Shown: positions 9,030 to 16,469 of the stretch, in pieces
Layout: the number at the start of each line of letters is the position of its first letter
Numbering within the stretch: position 1 is the stretch's first letter
NCBI GenBank assembly: GCA_017623215.1
Contig: JAGAPO010000067.1
Coordinates: 1-35,101 of the forward strand
Source of the DNA: Lachnospiraceae bacterium
Lineage (GTDB): Bacteria > Bacillota > Clostridia > Lachnospirales > Lachnospiraceae
Direction: 5' to 3'
DNA: 35,101 bases
Made by a program: the position numbers and the translations under genes
Notes under the pieces: generated by a model
The model's database searches: none
What the model was told of the DNA's origin: nothing
Seen by the model: the letters and a program-made list of their open reading frames with translations, nothing else

Positions 9030-9866
9030 TTACCTAACAGCGGATACATTCGAACTGTTCTGTTCGGACTGTTCTGTCTGCTGATTCTGCGATTCAGCAG
9101 GAGTCGTCGCTTCAGACATAGCTGTGGTTAAATCTGAACTTTCAGATTCGTCTGAAACCTCGCCTTCTACAACGGTAACTTTACATAAATCATACTTGCC
9201 GTTGTCGATGCCGACATAAATATAAGTGGTACCTGCCTTTTTGGCAACGATCCGTCCGCCTGCGCTTACCGCAGCGATCTCAGGATCGTAACTGCAGAAC
9301 TTTGCTTCCTCTACTGTATTATTCGGTTGTAAAATTGTCTTTAACGTTGTTTTTTTGCCAACGGATAAGGTAATCTCCGAGCGAACCAGCTTAATGCTGA
9401 CCGCAGGAGGTCCAACTGTGATATCGCACCGCAGGGTAGCAATTACTTTGGCGCCTTCCTTTACCGTTACGGTTACAAAAGTGGTTCCGACCGCGTTCGC
9501 AGTTACGAGACCTTCTTCATTCACCGAAGCGATATCCGGATTGTCGGACTTGAATAAAATACTGTGATTATCCGTTACATTATAGACCTTTAATGCATAT
9601 GACTTTTCCTTAACCAATGCTTTTGTCTTTACATTAAGCTTAATCTGAAGCTTCGGATCCTCCACGGATTCTCCGGATTCAGTCCCTTCCGTGCTTCCGG
9701 AAGGCATATTCGAAACGATCTGTCCGGAAACGGTCTGCTCCGACTGCGTGTTATCCGATACAACAGTAGCAGATGCCACGCTGCCCGGAGCCAGAAAAGG
9801 AATGAGCAACGTAAAGAAAAATGCAAGGCCAAGGCATGTAATAAAACGCATTACACATCTCTTCAT
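9030..9866 (-). CDS. secreted protein with two bacterial Ig-like (BIG2) domains
   Basis: A 278-residue exported protein. Residues 1-33 are a signal peptide (MKRCVMRF, hydrophobic stretch, cleavage near SVASA). A Ser/Thr/Glu-rich linker follows. Two Ig-like domains of the BIG2 type occupy about 72-150 and 155-235, with the family signatures SDNPDIASVNEEGLVTANAVG and SYDPEIAAVSAGG followed by KKAGTTYIYV. The tail (about 237-278) is a low-complexity Ser/Glu/Gln/Thr region. There is no sortase signal or catalytic domain, so it is probably a surface adhesion or spacer protein. The start at 9866 has GGAGG nine bases upstream. A TATAAT lies at 9918-9923 on the minus strand, without a good -35 box. 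Its function is not known. Confidence 0.75.
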   Translation of the reverse strand: MKRCVMRFITCLGLAFFFTLLIPFLAPGSVASATVVSDNTQSEQTVSGQIVSNMPSGSTEGTESGESVEDPKLQIKLNVKTKALVKEKSYALKVYNVTDNHSILFKSDNPDIASVNEEGLVTANAVGTTFVTVTVKEGAKVIATLRCDITVGPPAVSIKLVRSEITLSVGKKTTLKTILQPNNTVEEAKFCSYDPEIAAVSAGGRIVAKKAGTTYIYVGIDNGKYDLCKVTVVEGEVSDESESSDLTTAMSEATTPAESQNQQTEQSEQNSSNVSAVR

Positions 9867-10000
9867 AATGTCTGGCCTCCAGCTAAAACAGAATTCATAG
9901 TGTCACATCCTGATCCAATTATATCCTGCCTTTTTGTCAGAAAGATGGCAGATTGTAAAAAAAACGTAAGATTCAAAATTTAATCTTAAGATCAAAAAAC

Positions 10001-10029
10001 TTGTGTTAATCAGAAAAATCCGGTATAAT
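10001..10029 (+). promoter_or_regulatory. sigma-A promoter of the response regulator gene
   Basis: TTGTGT (10001-10006), a 17-base spacer, and a perfect TATAAT (10024-10029). Transcription should start near 10036, about 40 bases before the ATG at 10075, with GGGAGGAAG between them. Confidence 0.75.
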
Positions 10030-10074
10030 GAAAAAAAGGGCAATGTTAAAGTATTCAAGGGAGGAAGTATTACT

Positions 10075-10773
10075 ATGTCATATATCTTAATCGCAGATGA
10101 TAATCCGGACATTACGGATGTCCTTTCGAATTATGCCAAAAAAGAAGGATTTGTTCCGGTGGTAGCAGCAGACGGGGAAGAGGCGGAGGAACTGTTCGAG
10201 AAGTATCAGCCGGTTGTCGTTTTGCTGGATGTCATGATGCCGAAGGAGGACGGCTACGAGGTATGCCGCAGAATACGGGCCAAGTCGGATGTCCCTGTTA
10301 TTCTAATTACGGCGCGCGGTGAGGATTTTGAGAAGATTATGGGACTTGATATCGGAGCGGATGACTATATTGTAAAGCCTTTCAGCCCGAGTGAGGTAAT
10401 GGCAAGAGTCCGTGCGGTGATGCGCCGTATGGCCAAAAGTGCGGAGAACCAGGAAAAGGAATCCGGCAATGTATTAAAGGTCGCGAATCTGACCATTAAT
10501 CTGGATGAGTATACATTATATATTTCCGATGTCAAGATGTCTTTGACCAAGAAAGAGATTGAGACGATGTGGACGCTGGCAGGGAATCCGAACAAGGTAT
10601 TTACAAGGGATAATCTGCTGGACAGCTTATGGGGATTTGACTATTTCGGGGACAGCCGTACCGTGGATTCGCACATCAAGCGTCTTCGGGCAAAGCTCGA
10701 TAAGGTGGAGCATCCGCAGTGGTCAATCAAGACAATCTGGGGCGTCGGTTACAAGTTCGAGATAGCGGATTAG
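10075..10773 (+). CDS. OmpR/PhoB-family response regulator
   Basis: A 232-residue two-component response regulator. Residues 1-118 are the receiver domain: acidic pocket D8-D9, phosphoacceptor D52 in LLDVMMPK, switch T79 and conserved K101 in IVKPFSP. Residues about 135-232 are the winged-helix DNA-binding domain, with LTKKEIETMWTL, the RTVDSHIKRLRAKL recognition region and the terminal WGVGYKF. An in-frame ATG 24 codons upstream is rejected because it overlaps the promoter; the start at 10075 has GGGAGG. The sensor kinase follows 204 bases downstream and is the expected partner. The unusually long, structured spacer between them is described separately. The signal and target genes cannot be read from the sequence. 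Confidence 0.9.
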   Translation: MSYILIADDNPDITDVLSNYAKKEGFVPVVAADGEEAEELFEKYQPVVVLLDVMMPKEDGYEVCRRIRAKSDVPVILITARGEDFEKIMGLDIGADDYIVKPFSPSEVMARVRAVMRRMAKSAENQEKESGNVLKVANLTINLDEYTLYISDVKMSLTKKEIETMWTLAGNPNKVFTRDNLLDSLWGFDYFGDSRTVDSHIKRLRAKLDKVEHPQWSIKTIWGVGYKFEIAD

Positions 10774-10939
10774 TGTGAGAAATTGCACTGATATGCGATT
10801 TCTCACACAGATTTGTGCCGAGAACGTCACCAATCTCCACTCGTCGAACAAAAACGTTCTCGGAATGGAGATTAGCATGAAAAGAAGTTCTAAGGCGCTA
10901 AAAGACACCGCCGGGGCGATACATAATCTAAGAACTTCT
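10774..10939 (+). other. structured RNA element between regulator and kinase, copy 1
   Basis: Immediately after the regulator's stop codon, TGTGAGAAATTGCA (10774-10787) pairs with TGCGATTTCTCACA (10794-10807), a 14-bp stem with one G-U pair and a 6-base loop. Then comes CACAGATTTGTGCCG, whose last bases begin a second stem, CCGAGAACGT (10818-10827) with ACGTTCTCGG (10854-10863). AATCTCCA (10832-10839) can instead pair with TGGAGATT (10866-10873). A third stem joins AGAAGTTCT (10883-10891) and AGAACTTCT (10931-10939). There is no T-run. A related element occurs at 16286. It may set the relative amounts of regulator and kinase; that is inference. Confidence 0.5.
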
Positions 10940-10977
10940 GAGATGTCAACGAATGCGGCCAGGGCCGCGGGGGAATT

Positions 10978-12450
10978 ATGGACGAAAAGAAAGTTAAGAT
11001 AAGACACAGTTTGTTTTTCAAGCTGTTTTTAACCTTTGCATTTTTAGTAATGCTGTGCGCTTTGATACTTGGATATATCTTTATGAGGCTGTACAGCTCC
11101 GCCACGGCGGAAAGCCACAAAGAGGATATGCTGGCACAGGCCACGAAGATATCCAGGCAGATGACGGAGTATATTGTGAATGATGATTATGAGAATTGTC
11201 TGAGTTATCTTCAGATGCTGAATGATCTCAACAGTACGGAGGTGTGGACCTTCTCCAATCCGGATGCGCTCTATCCCATGAGTAAGGAGATGGAGAGCAT
11301 TATGAGCGATGTGGAGCTGCAGGAGGAATACCGGGATCTGATTCAGATCGCATTTGCGGGAGGAAAGGAGTATCGGACTACCTTCAGTAAGATTCATGAC
11401 TGCAATATCATCTGTCTTGGCGTTCCGATTGCGGGACGGAACGGGCAGAACGCGGGAGCGCTGCTTTTGAATACACAGCTGAAGGTTCAGGCGACGATAT
11501 CCAGCGAAGGAATGAAGCTGATTGCGCAGAGCACGCTGATTGCGCTGATTATTTCCTTTTTTGCCGCACTGTTCTTTGCGAAGAAGTTCTCTGATCCGAT
11601 TTCCGCGATGCGAAGAACCGCACTGCGTCTGGCTGAAGGAAAATACGATGTCGGAACCGGCCTGAAGCGCAAGGATGAGCTGGGCGATCTGGCAAAGACA
11701 ATCGATTTCCTTTCCGATAAGCTTCAGGAGAATGAAAAGGAGCGTAAGAATCTGGATCAGATGCGAATGGATTTCTTCGCAAACGTATCCCATGAGCTCA
11801 GGACTCCGATTACAGTTGTCAGAGCGTATACAGAGTCGCTGGTGGACGGTGTAGTGGAGGATGAGGCGAAAAAGCAGCAGTATTATGAGAGGATGCTTTC
11901 GGAGTGCACAAGCATGCAGCGTCTGGTCGGTGACTTGCTGACATTGTCCAAGATGCAGAATCCGGATTTTCAGGTGGAGAAGGAGCCGGTGAATCTGGTT
12001 CAGATATTCGAGGATCTGGAACGAAGCGCGGCGGCTTTGACCAAAGAAAAGAACATTCAGATTCATTTGGAGAAAGAAGCGGACACATATATGATGATGG
12101 GCGATTACGATCGACTCAGACAGATGTTCCTGGTAATTCTGGATAATGCGATTAAGTTCTCGAAACAGGGCTCCGAGATTGCGGTTCGCCTGTACAAGGG
12201 GGAATTGCTGCATGTAAGCATCCGGGATTATGGCGTCGGTATCTCCAAAGAAGAGCTCCCGAATATCTTCGACAAGTTCTACAAATCAAAGCTGCGCCAG
12301 AATGCGAAGGGATCGGGACTTGGCCTGACAATCGCAAGAGAGATTGCGATGAAGCATGGAGGAACGATTGAAGTAAAAAGTGAACAGGGAAAAGGAACAG
12401 AATTCATTTTCAGTTTTCGTGAGGCCAGACCGGAAGAATTGGAAGAATAA
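10978..12450 (+). CDS. membrane sensor histidine kinase
   Basis: A 490-residue kinase with the classic layout. A transmembrane helix at about 14-38 is followed by an extracytoplasmic sensor of about 145 residues and a second helix at about 183-203. Then come HAMP (about 205-255), HisKA with phosphoacceptor H272 in NVSHELRTPIT, and HATPase_c (about 370-485) with the N box LDNAIKFS, G1 box DYGVGIS, F box IFDKFYKS and G2 box GSGLGLTIA. It should phosphorylate the response regulator encoded just upstream. The extracytoplasmic part has no recognisable ligand motif. The start at 10978 follows GGGGGAA at a short but usable distance. The gene ends shortly before the promoter of the separate non-coding RNA. 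Confidence 0.9.
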   Translation: MDEKKVKIRHSLFFKLFLTFAFLVMLCALILGYIFMRLYSSATAESHKEDMLAQATKISRQMTEYIVNDDYENCLSYLQMLNDLNSTEVWTFSNPDALYPMSKEMESIMSDVELQEEYRDLIQIAFAGGKEYRTTFSKIHDCNIICLGVPIAGRNGQNAGALLLNTQLKVQATISSEGMKLIAQSTLIALIISFFAALFFAKKFSDPISAMRRTALRLAEGKYDVGTGLKRKDELGDLAKTIDFLSDKLQENEKERKNLDQMRMDFFANVSHELRTPITVVRAYTESLVDGVVEDEAKKQQYYERMLSECTSMQRLVGDLLTLSKMQNPDFQVEKEPVNLVQIFEDLERSAAALTKEKNIQIHLEKEADTYMMMGDYDRLRQMFLVILDNAIKFSKQGSEIAVRLYKGELLHVSIRDYGVGISKEELPNIFDKFYKSKLRQNAKGSGLGLTIAREIAMKHGGTIEVKSEQGKGTEFIFSFREARPEELEE

Positions 12451-12493
12451 GGAAAATGTGACAAAATTTCGCATAATTTTTTGCATAAAACTA

Positions 12494-12522
12494 TTGAATA
12501 TTTCATACAATTAGGGTATAAT
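12494..12522 (+). promoter_or_regulatory. promoter of the 6S-like RNA
   Basis: TTGAAT (12494-12499), a 17-base spacer, then TATAAT (12517-12522). No open reading frame with a ribosome binding site follows, which supports a non-coding transcript starting near 12529. Confidence 0.8.
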
Positions 12523-12528
12523 AATTGC

Positions 12529-12755
12529 ATCGAAGGAAAGATTCCTCGGGTGTTCGACAATCCTGTTATTTTGAACCTACAATACGATTTCGGGATTCCT
12601 ATATTGTTAAGTGGATGTCAGGCCTCCGTATCGAGTGGAAGGCAGAAGCTTGATTGCGGTTACCCACCTAGCTTTGGCTAGGCGTCAAAATACAGGAAAC
12701 GGCATTTTGGGGTATTTTCTACAAAAGAGGAAGGGCAGCTTGGCTGCCTTTTTTG
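12529..12755 (+). ncRNA. ssrS: 6S RNA (probable)
   Basis: A transcript of about 225 bases with its own promoter and terminator and no coding potential. CCTGT(T)ATTTTGA(A)C near 12563-12577 pairs with GTCAAAATACAGG near 12685-12697, forming a long closing stem around a large irregular central region. Inside are ACAATA/TATTGT, GTGG/CCAC and a CCTAGC-TTTG-GCTAGG hairpin. A long rod with a large central bubble is the hallmark of 6S RNA, which mimics an open promoter and binds sigma-A RNA polymerase. The CCTACAATACGATTTCGGGA and GGTTACCCACCTAGC segments resemble clostridial 6S RNAs as I remember them. A covariance-model search (Rfam RF00013) would settle it; another structured regulatory RNA is the alternative. 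Confidence 0.65.
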
Positions 12756-12756
12756 T
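12731..12756 (+). terminator. intrinsic terminator of the 6S-like RNA
   Basis: AAGGGCAGC pairs with GCTGCCTTT around a TTG loop (GGCAGC 12734-12739 with GCTGCC 12743-12748), followed by a run of T. It is a textbook rho-independent terminator on the plus strand. Confidence 0.85.
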
Positions 12757-13073
12757 TTTCTGAGCATTCTTATATAAGCTTTATCGAATCTTTCAGAAAA
12801 AAGCGTTCCGGGCAGGGTGAGAATAAACGCATGCAGGGAAGAAGGCCGCAAAAGCAGCTGCGCGGGATGGCTGAATTCCGTTTTGCGGAATTCGCTGTTC
12901 TTCATAAGAAATTCAGAAGGTTTTTTGTACAATATTCGGCCACATTTTTGGTAATTCTTTCGGAAAAATTTTGATTACAAGAAGGCAGTTATGGTGTATA
13001 ATGGACACAGCGGAATCTGTGCTGAAAGATATGGATATGGACACTGACGATACGGATAGGGAGGCATAGCAGG
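12757..13073 (+). promoter_or_regulatory. gene-less leader with likely nadE promoter
   Basis: This 317-base stretch has no supportable gene. It holds a short hairpin, GAATTCCG (12873-12880) with CGGAATTC (12886-12893), and a perfect TATAAT at 12997-13002. Upstream -35 candidates are TTACAA (12975-12980, 16-base spacer) and TTGATT (12971-12976, 20-base spacer). Transcription from here would read into the NAD synthetase gene with a leader of about 65 bases ending in GGGAGG. Confidence 0.5.
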
Positions 13074-15029
13074 ATGAAGGACGGATTTGTAAGAGTGGCC
13101 GCGGCGACACCGGATATTCGGGTGGCGGATTGCGTATTTAATGCGGATAGAATTATAGAGATGATCGGGCAGGCGGAGGCGGAGCTGGCAAAGCTAATTG
13201 TATTTCCGGAGCTGGTACTGACCGGATATACCTGCGGGGATTTGTTCCTGCAGGAGACGCTGCTAAGCGGAGCGCTTGCGCAGCTTGCGCGGATCGTGGA
13301 AGCAACAAAGGGCAAGGATATCCTTGCTGCGGTGGGACTGCCGATGATGAAGGGCGGCCGCCTGTTCAATGTCCTTGCGATGATACAGAACGGATCGGTG
13401 CTCGGACTGATTCCGAAGAAGAACATTCCGAATTATTCGGAGTTCTATGAAGCAAGACATTTCTGTGAAGGGAACGAGGCTCCGGATCTTGTGGAGTTTT
13501 TGGGAGAAGAGGTATATTTTGGAACGAGAATTCTGTTCCGATGTCTGGATATTCCGGGAATGGTTACGGCAGCGGAGATATGTGAGGATCTGTGGGTGGC
13601 GCTGCCTCCGAGCACAGGACACGCTCTTGCGGGCGCGCACATTATTGTGAATGCGTCGGCGAGCGATGAGACAACCGGTAAGGACGGATATCGCCGTGAA
13701 TTGGTGAAGAGTCAGTCTGCAAGACTGGTGTGCGGATATCTGTATGCGGATGCTGGAGAGGGAGAATCCACGACGGATCTGGTATTTGCGGGTCACGATT
13801 TGATTGCGGAGAATGGAACGCTTCTTGCGGAAAGCCGCCGGTTCGAGAACGGAATGATTATGAGCGAGATTGATCTGGGAAGATTGATCAGCGAGCGCCG
13901 CCGTATGACTACCTGGCCGACAGCGGCTGACGCAGGATATGTGATAATCGAGTATTCCCTTCCGAGTATTTGGGAGAATGAGGAGAAGGCTGCCGGAGAA
14001 GGAGCGGAACTTCCGGACCTTACGCTGAGGAGAATGATCGACAAGGCGCCGTTTGTTCCCAAGGATCCGGCGGAACGCAGGAGGCGCTGCGAGGAGATCA
14101 CCAGCATTCAGGCAATGGGACTGAAGAAACGTCTGCAGCATACACACTCTGCACGAGCCGTGGTCGGAATCTCCGGAGGTCTGGATTCGACGCTGGCATT
14201 GCTGGTTACCAAGAAAGCCTTTGAACTGTGCGGTTATGACCCGGCAGGAATTATGGCGATTACGATGCCGTGCTTCGGGACAACGGACAGAACCTATCAT
14301 AACGCGGTAACTCTGGTCAGGGAACTGGGAGCGGAATTAAAAGAGATTCCGATTCGGGAGTCCGTATCGCTTCATCTGAAGGATATCGGGCATGATTTGG
14401 ATACACATGATGTCACCTATGAGAACGCACAGGCGAGAGAGCGGACGCAGGTTCTGATGGATGCGGCGAATATGACGGGGGCGCTTGTGGTTGGAACGGG
14501 TGATTTGTCCGAGCTTGCGCTTGGATGGGCAACCTACAATGGCGATCATATGTCTATGTACGGAGTCAACGGTTCGGTTCCGAAGACCCTGGTACGATAT
14601 CTGGTATCGTATTTTGCGGATGAGACCGATAATGAGAAGCTGAGAGCGGTCCTGCTTGATATTCTGGATACTCCGGTCAGCCCGGAGCTGATTCCTCCGA
14701 AGGAGGGGGAGATATCGCAGAAGACGGAGGATATTGTGGGACCGTATGAGCTTCATGATTTCTTCCTGTATTATATCCTTCGATTCGGGTTCCGACCGGG
14801 CAAGGTATACAGACTCGCACGGGCGGCGTTCGAAGGAGAATACAGTAACGAGGTTATTTTAAAATGGCTGAAGAATTTCTATCGGAGATTTTTCATGCAG
14901 CAGTTTAAGCGCTCGTGCCTTCCGGACGGACCGAAGGTCGGCTCAGTGGCGGTATCGCCAAGGGGGGATTTAAGAATGCCGAGCGACGCGTGCGCAGCGC
15001 TGTGGAATGCGGAGCTTGAGAAGCTGTAA
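13074..15029 (+). CDS. nadE: glutamine-dependent NAD+ synthetase
   Basis: A 651-residue two-domain enzyme that makes NAD+ from nicotinic acid adenine dinucleotide, ATP and glutamine, the last step of NAD synthesis. Residues 1-about 290 are the nitrilase-fold glutaminase with its triad: E46 in VFPELVLTGY, Lys near 114 in IPKKNIPNY, and Cys near 170 in AAEICEDLW. Residues about 330-651 are the NAD synthetase domain, with the pyrophosphate loop VGISGGLDST near 363 and GTGDLSELALGW further on. Having its own glutaminase domain means it does not depend on free ammonia. GGGAGG lies upstream of the ATG. The DegV gene follows 27 bases downstream and is probably co-transcribed. Confidence 0.95.
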   Translation: MKDGFVRVAAATPDIRVADCVFNADRIIEMIGQAEAELAKLIVFPELVLTGYTCGDLFLQETLLSGALAQLARIVEATKGKDILAAVGLPMMKGGRLFNVLAMIQNGSVLGLIPKKNIPNYSEFYEARHFCEGNEAPDLVEFLGEEVYFGTRILFRCLDIPGMVTAAEICEDLWVALPPSTGHALAGAHIIVNASASDETTGKDGYRRELVKSQSARLVCGYLYADAGEGESTTDLVFAGHDLIAENGTLLAESRRFENGMIMSEIDLGRLISERRRMTTWPTAADAGYVIIEYSLPSIWENEEKAAGEGAELPDLTLRRMIDKAPFVPKDPAERRRRCEEITSIQAMGLKKRLQHTHSARAVVGISGGLDSTLALLVTKKAFELCGYDPAGIMAITMPCFGTTDRTYHNAVTLVRELGAELKEIPIRESVSLHLKDIGHDLDTHDVTYENAQARERTQVLMDAANMTGALVVGTGDLSELALGWATYNGDHMSMYGVNGSVPKTLVRYLVSYFADETDNEKLRAVLLDILDTPVSPELIPPKEGEISQKTEDIVGPYELHDFFLYYILRFGFRPGKVYRLARAAFEGEYSNEVILKWLKNFYRRFFMQQFKRSCLPDGPKVGSVAVSPRGDLRMPSDACAALWNAELEKL

Positions 15030-15056
15030 GGACTTGTGAGTGGAAGGAGGAATACC

Positions 15057-15947
15057 ATGGCTTTACGAATTATAACGGATTCCGCAACGGATATGCCGAA
15101 GGAGATCATTGAGGAATACGGCCTGCATGTAATACCGACGCCGGTGGTCATTAATGAACAGGACTATTTTGACGGTAAGACGATTTTTCCGAAGGAATTC
15201 TATCAGAGACTTCGCGAGGGAAAAGACGAGATTAAGACTTACCATATTAATGAATACATGTTTCGGGAGAATTTTGAGCCTTACGCAAAGCGGGGAGACG
15301 AGGTGATCTATTGCTGCTTTTCCACCGGAATCGCGGGAACCTATAACGCGGCGAACTTAGCGAAGCAGAGTCTCTTAGAGGACTACCCGGACTTTGACCT
15401 GACGATTGTGGATTCCAGATGTGCGTCAATCGGATTTGGACTTGGCGTCTATTATGCGCTGCAGATGCAGAAGAACGGCGCTGACAAGCAGACGATTCTG
15501 GATGCGCTGCGCTGGCATTTTGATCATATGGAGCATATTGTTACGGTGGAGACGTTGGATTACCTTTATAGGGGCGGGCGCTTAAGCAAGACCTCGTTCG
15601 TAGTCGGAGGCGTGCTGGATATCAAGCCGATCATTGAGGTGAATGATGACGGAGCGCTGACCGCCTTCGAAAAGGTACGCGGACGTCAGAAGTCTTTAAA
15701 GAGAGTACTGGAGCTCGTCGGAGAACGAGGGGCGAATCTGGAAGAGCAGTATATCGGCATTGTGCACGGAGACTGCGCAGATGTGGCGGAATTCATGAAG
15801 GAGCAGCTGAAGAATCGGTATGGCTGCAAGTATTTTGTGGAAAACTATGTCGGATGTGCGATTGGGGCTCACACAGGTCCCGGAATTATCGGAATCGTAT
15901 TTCTGAATGAGGAATCCCCGTATCGGAAATACTGGGATATCAAGTAA
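15057..15947 (+). CDS. DegV family fatty-acid-binding protein
   Basis: A 296-residue DegV-fold protein, the normal family length. Visible features are IITDSATD at the N-terminus, the FSTGIAGTYN segment that contacts the fatty-acid carboxylate, YRGGRLSKT, and the C-terminal GAHTGPGIIGI that is strongly conserved in the family. DegV/FakB proteins carry fatty acids to the kinase FakA, feeding exogenous acyl chains into phospholipid synthesis; FakA is not in this window. The start at 15057 has GGAGG at optimal distance; an ATG seven codons earlier has none. It sits between nadE and the small HPr-like gene. Confidence 0.9.
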   Translation: MALRIITDSATDMPKEIIEEYGLHVIPTPVVINEQDYFDGKTIFPKEFYQRLREGKDEIKTYHINEYMFRENFEPYAKRGDEVIYCCFSTGIAGTYNAANLAKQSLLEDYPDFDLTIVDSRCASIGFGLGVYYALQMQKNGADKQTILDALRWHFDHMEHIVTVETLDYLYRGGRLSKTSFVVGGVLDIKPIIEVNDDGALTAFEKVRGRQKSLKRVLELVGERGANLEEQYIGIVHGDCADVAEFMKEQLKNRYGCKYFVENYVGCAIGAHTGPGIIGIVFLNEESPYRKYWDIK

Positions 15948-16032
15948 GAGAACAAAAGAAAGGCGTTCGGCGCGGGGAGGGACTGTGCGGCGGATGGCCT
16001 TAAAAGGGTGTATTCCCAAAGGAGGGACGGAT

Positions 16033-16284
16033 ATGGCGACAGCAGAGGTAATTATACATTTGGATTCCTATGAGAACTTTAAGCGATTTGTCAACGGAAT
16101 CGAAAAATATGATGCGAATATTACAGCTTACACGCTTGACAGGGAACGGCGCGTGGACGGAAAGAGCCTGATCGGAATTCTGACATTGGATCCGATGAAG
16201 GATTTTATCCTGACGGCGCAGTTTGACCGCGAAGAGAAACGGGATGAATTTCTCTGTGCAATGAAGCAGTTTGAGAAGAAATAG
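16033..16284 (+). CDS. Crh-like HPr-fold protein lacking the active-site histidine
   Basis: An 83-residue protein. Its central and C-terminal parts align by eye with HPr of the phosphotransferase system: KYDANITAYT where HPr has its F-x-S-x-I strand, then DGKSLIGILTL in place of the HPr KSIMGVMSL, and a final helix (DEFLCAMKQFEKK). The serine equivalent to regulatory Ser46 is kept (S45). The N-terminal HARPA segment with His15 is absent, and DSYENFKRF lies there instead. This is the pattern of Crh, a regulatory HPr paralogue that cannot carry sugar phosphate. The start at 16033 has AAAGGAGGG. It lies 85 bases after the DegV gene and ends one base before structured element copy 2. HPr-like fold is fairly sure; a role in carbon regulation is inference. 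Confidence 0.65.
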   Translation: MATAEVIIHLDSYENFKRFVNGIEKYDANITAYTLDRERRVDGKSLIGILTLDPMKDFILTAQFDREEKRDEFLCAMKQFEKK

Positions 16285-16285
16285 C

Positions 16286-16440
16286 GTGAATAAGTGCGCG
16301 GATGCGTATTTGTTCACACACAGATTTGTGCCGGAGCCCCAATCTGCAGGATACGGCGGCAAGTGAAATCGTATTCGCGCTTTCGCCTGCGCTGCCTTTG
16401 CGCAGGAGCGCTCCGGCATGTCGGACAGCATACTTCATTC
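16286..16440 (+). other. structured RNA element upstream of rfbB, copy 2
   Basis: One base after the stop codon of the HPr-like gene, GTGAATAAGTGCGC (16286-16299) pairs along its whole length with GCGTATTTGTTCAC (16304-16317), using three G-U pairs and a GGAT loop. CACACAGATTTGTGCCG follows, as in copy 1 at 10774, and then the shared CCAATCT. TGCCGGAGC near 16329-16337 can pair with GCTCCGGCA near 16410-16418. Between them CCTGCGC/GCGCAGG forms a hairpin extended by GCGCT/AGCGC. No T-run follows. It may act on rfbB expression from its leader or protect the upstream mRNA end. Confidence 0.5.
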
Positions 16441-16469
16441 ACAGGTGTCGGAAAGGAATAGAGACGATT

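Noticed and set aside
10775..11002. 75-codon frame across the regulator-kinase spacer
   Set aside because: No ribosome binding site, it overlaps the kinase start, and the related element at 16286 does not keep this frame. The stretch is better explained as RNA structure.
12753..12974. 73-codon frame between the 6S-like RNA and nadE
   Set aside because: It starts in the terminator T-run, has no ribosome binding site, and its internal repetition comes from a GAATTC hairpin.
13263..14300. 345-codon minus-strand frame inside nadE
   Set aside because: Antisense to an intact enzyme gene with all catalytic motifs. The translation is Arg/His/Ser-rich without family signatures.
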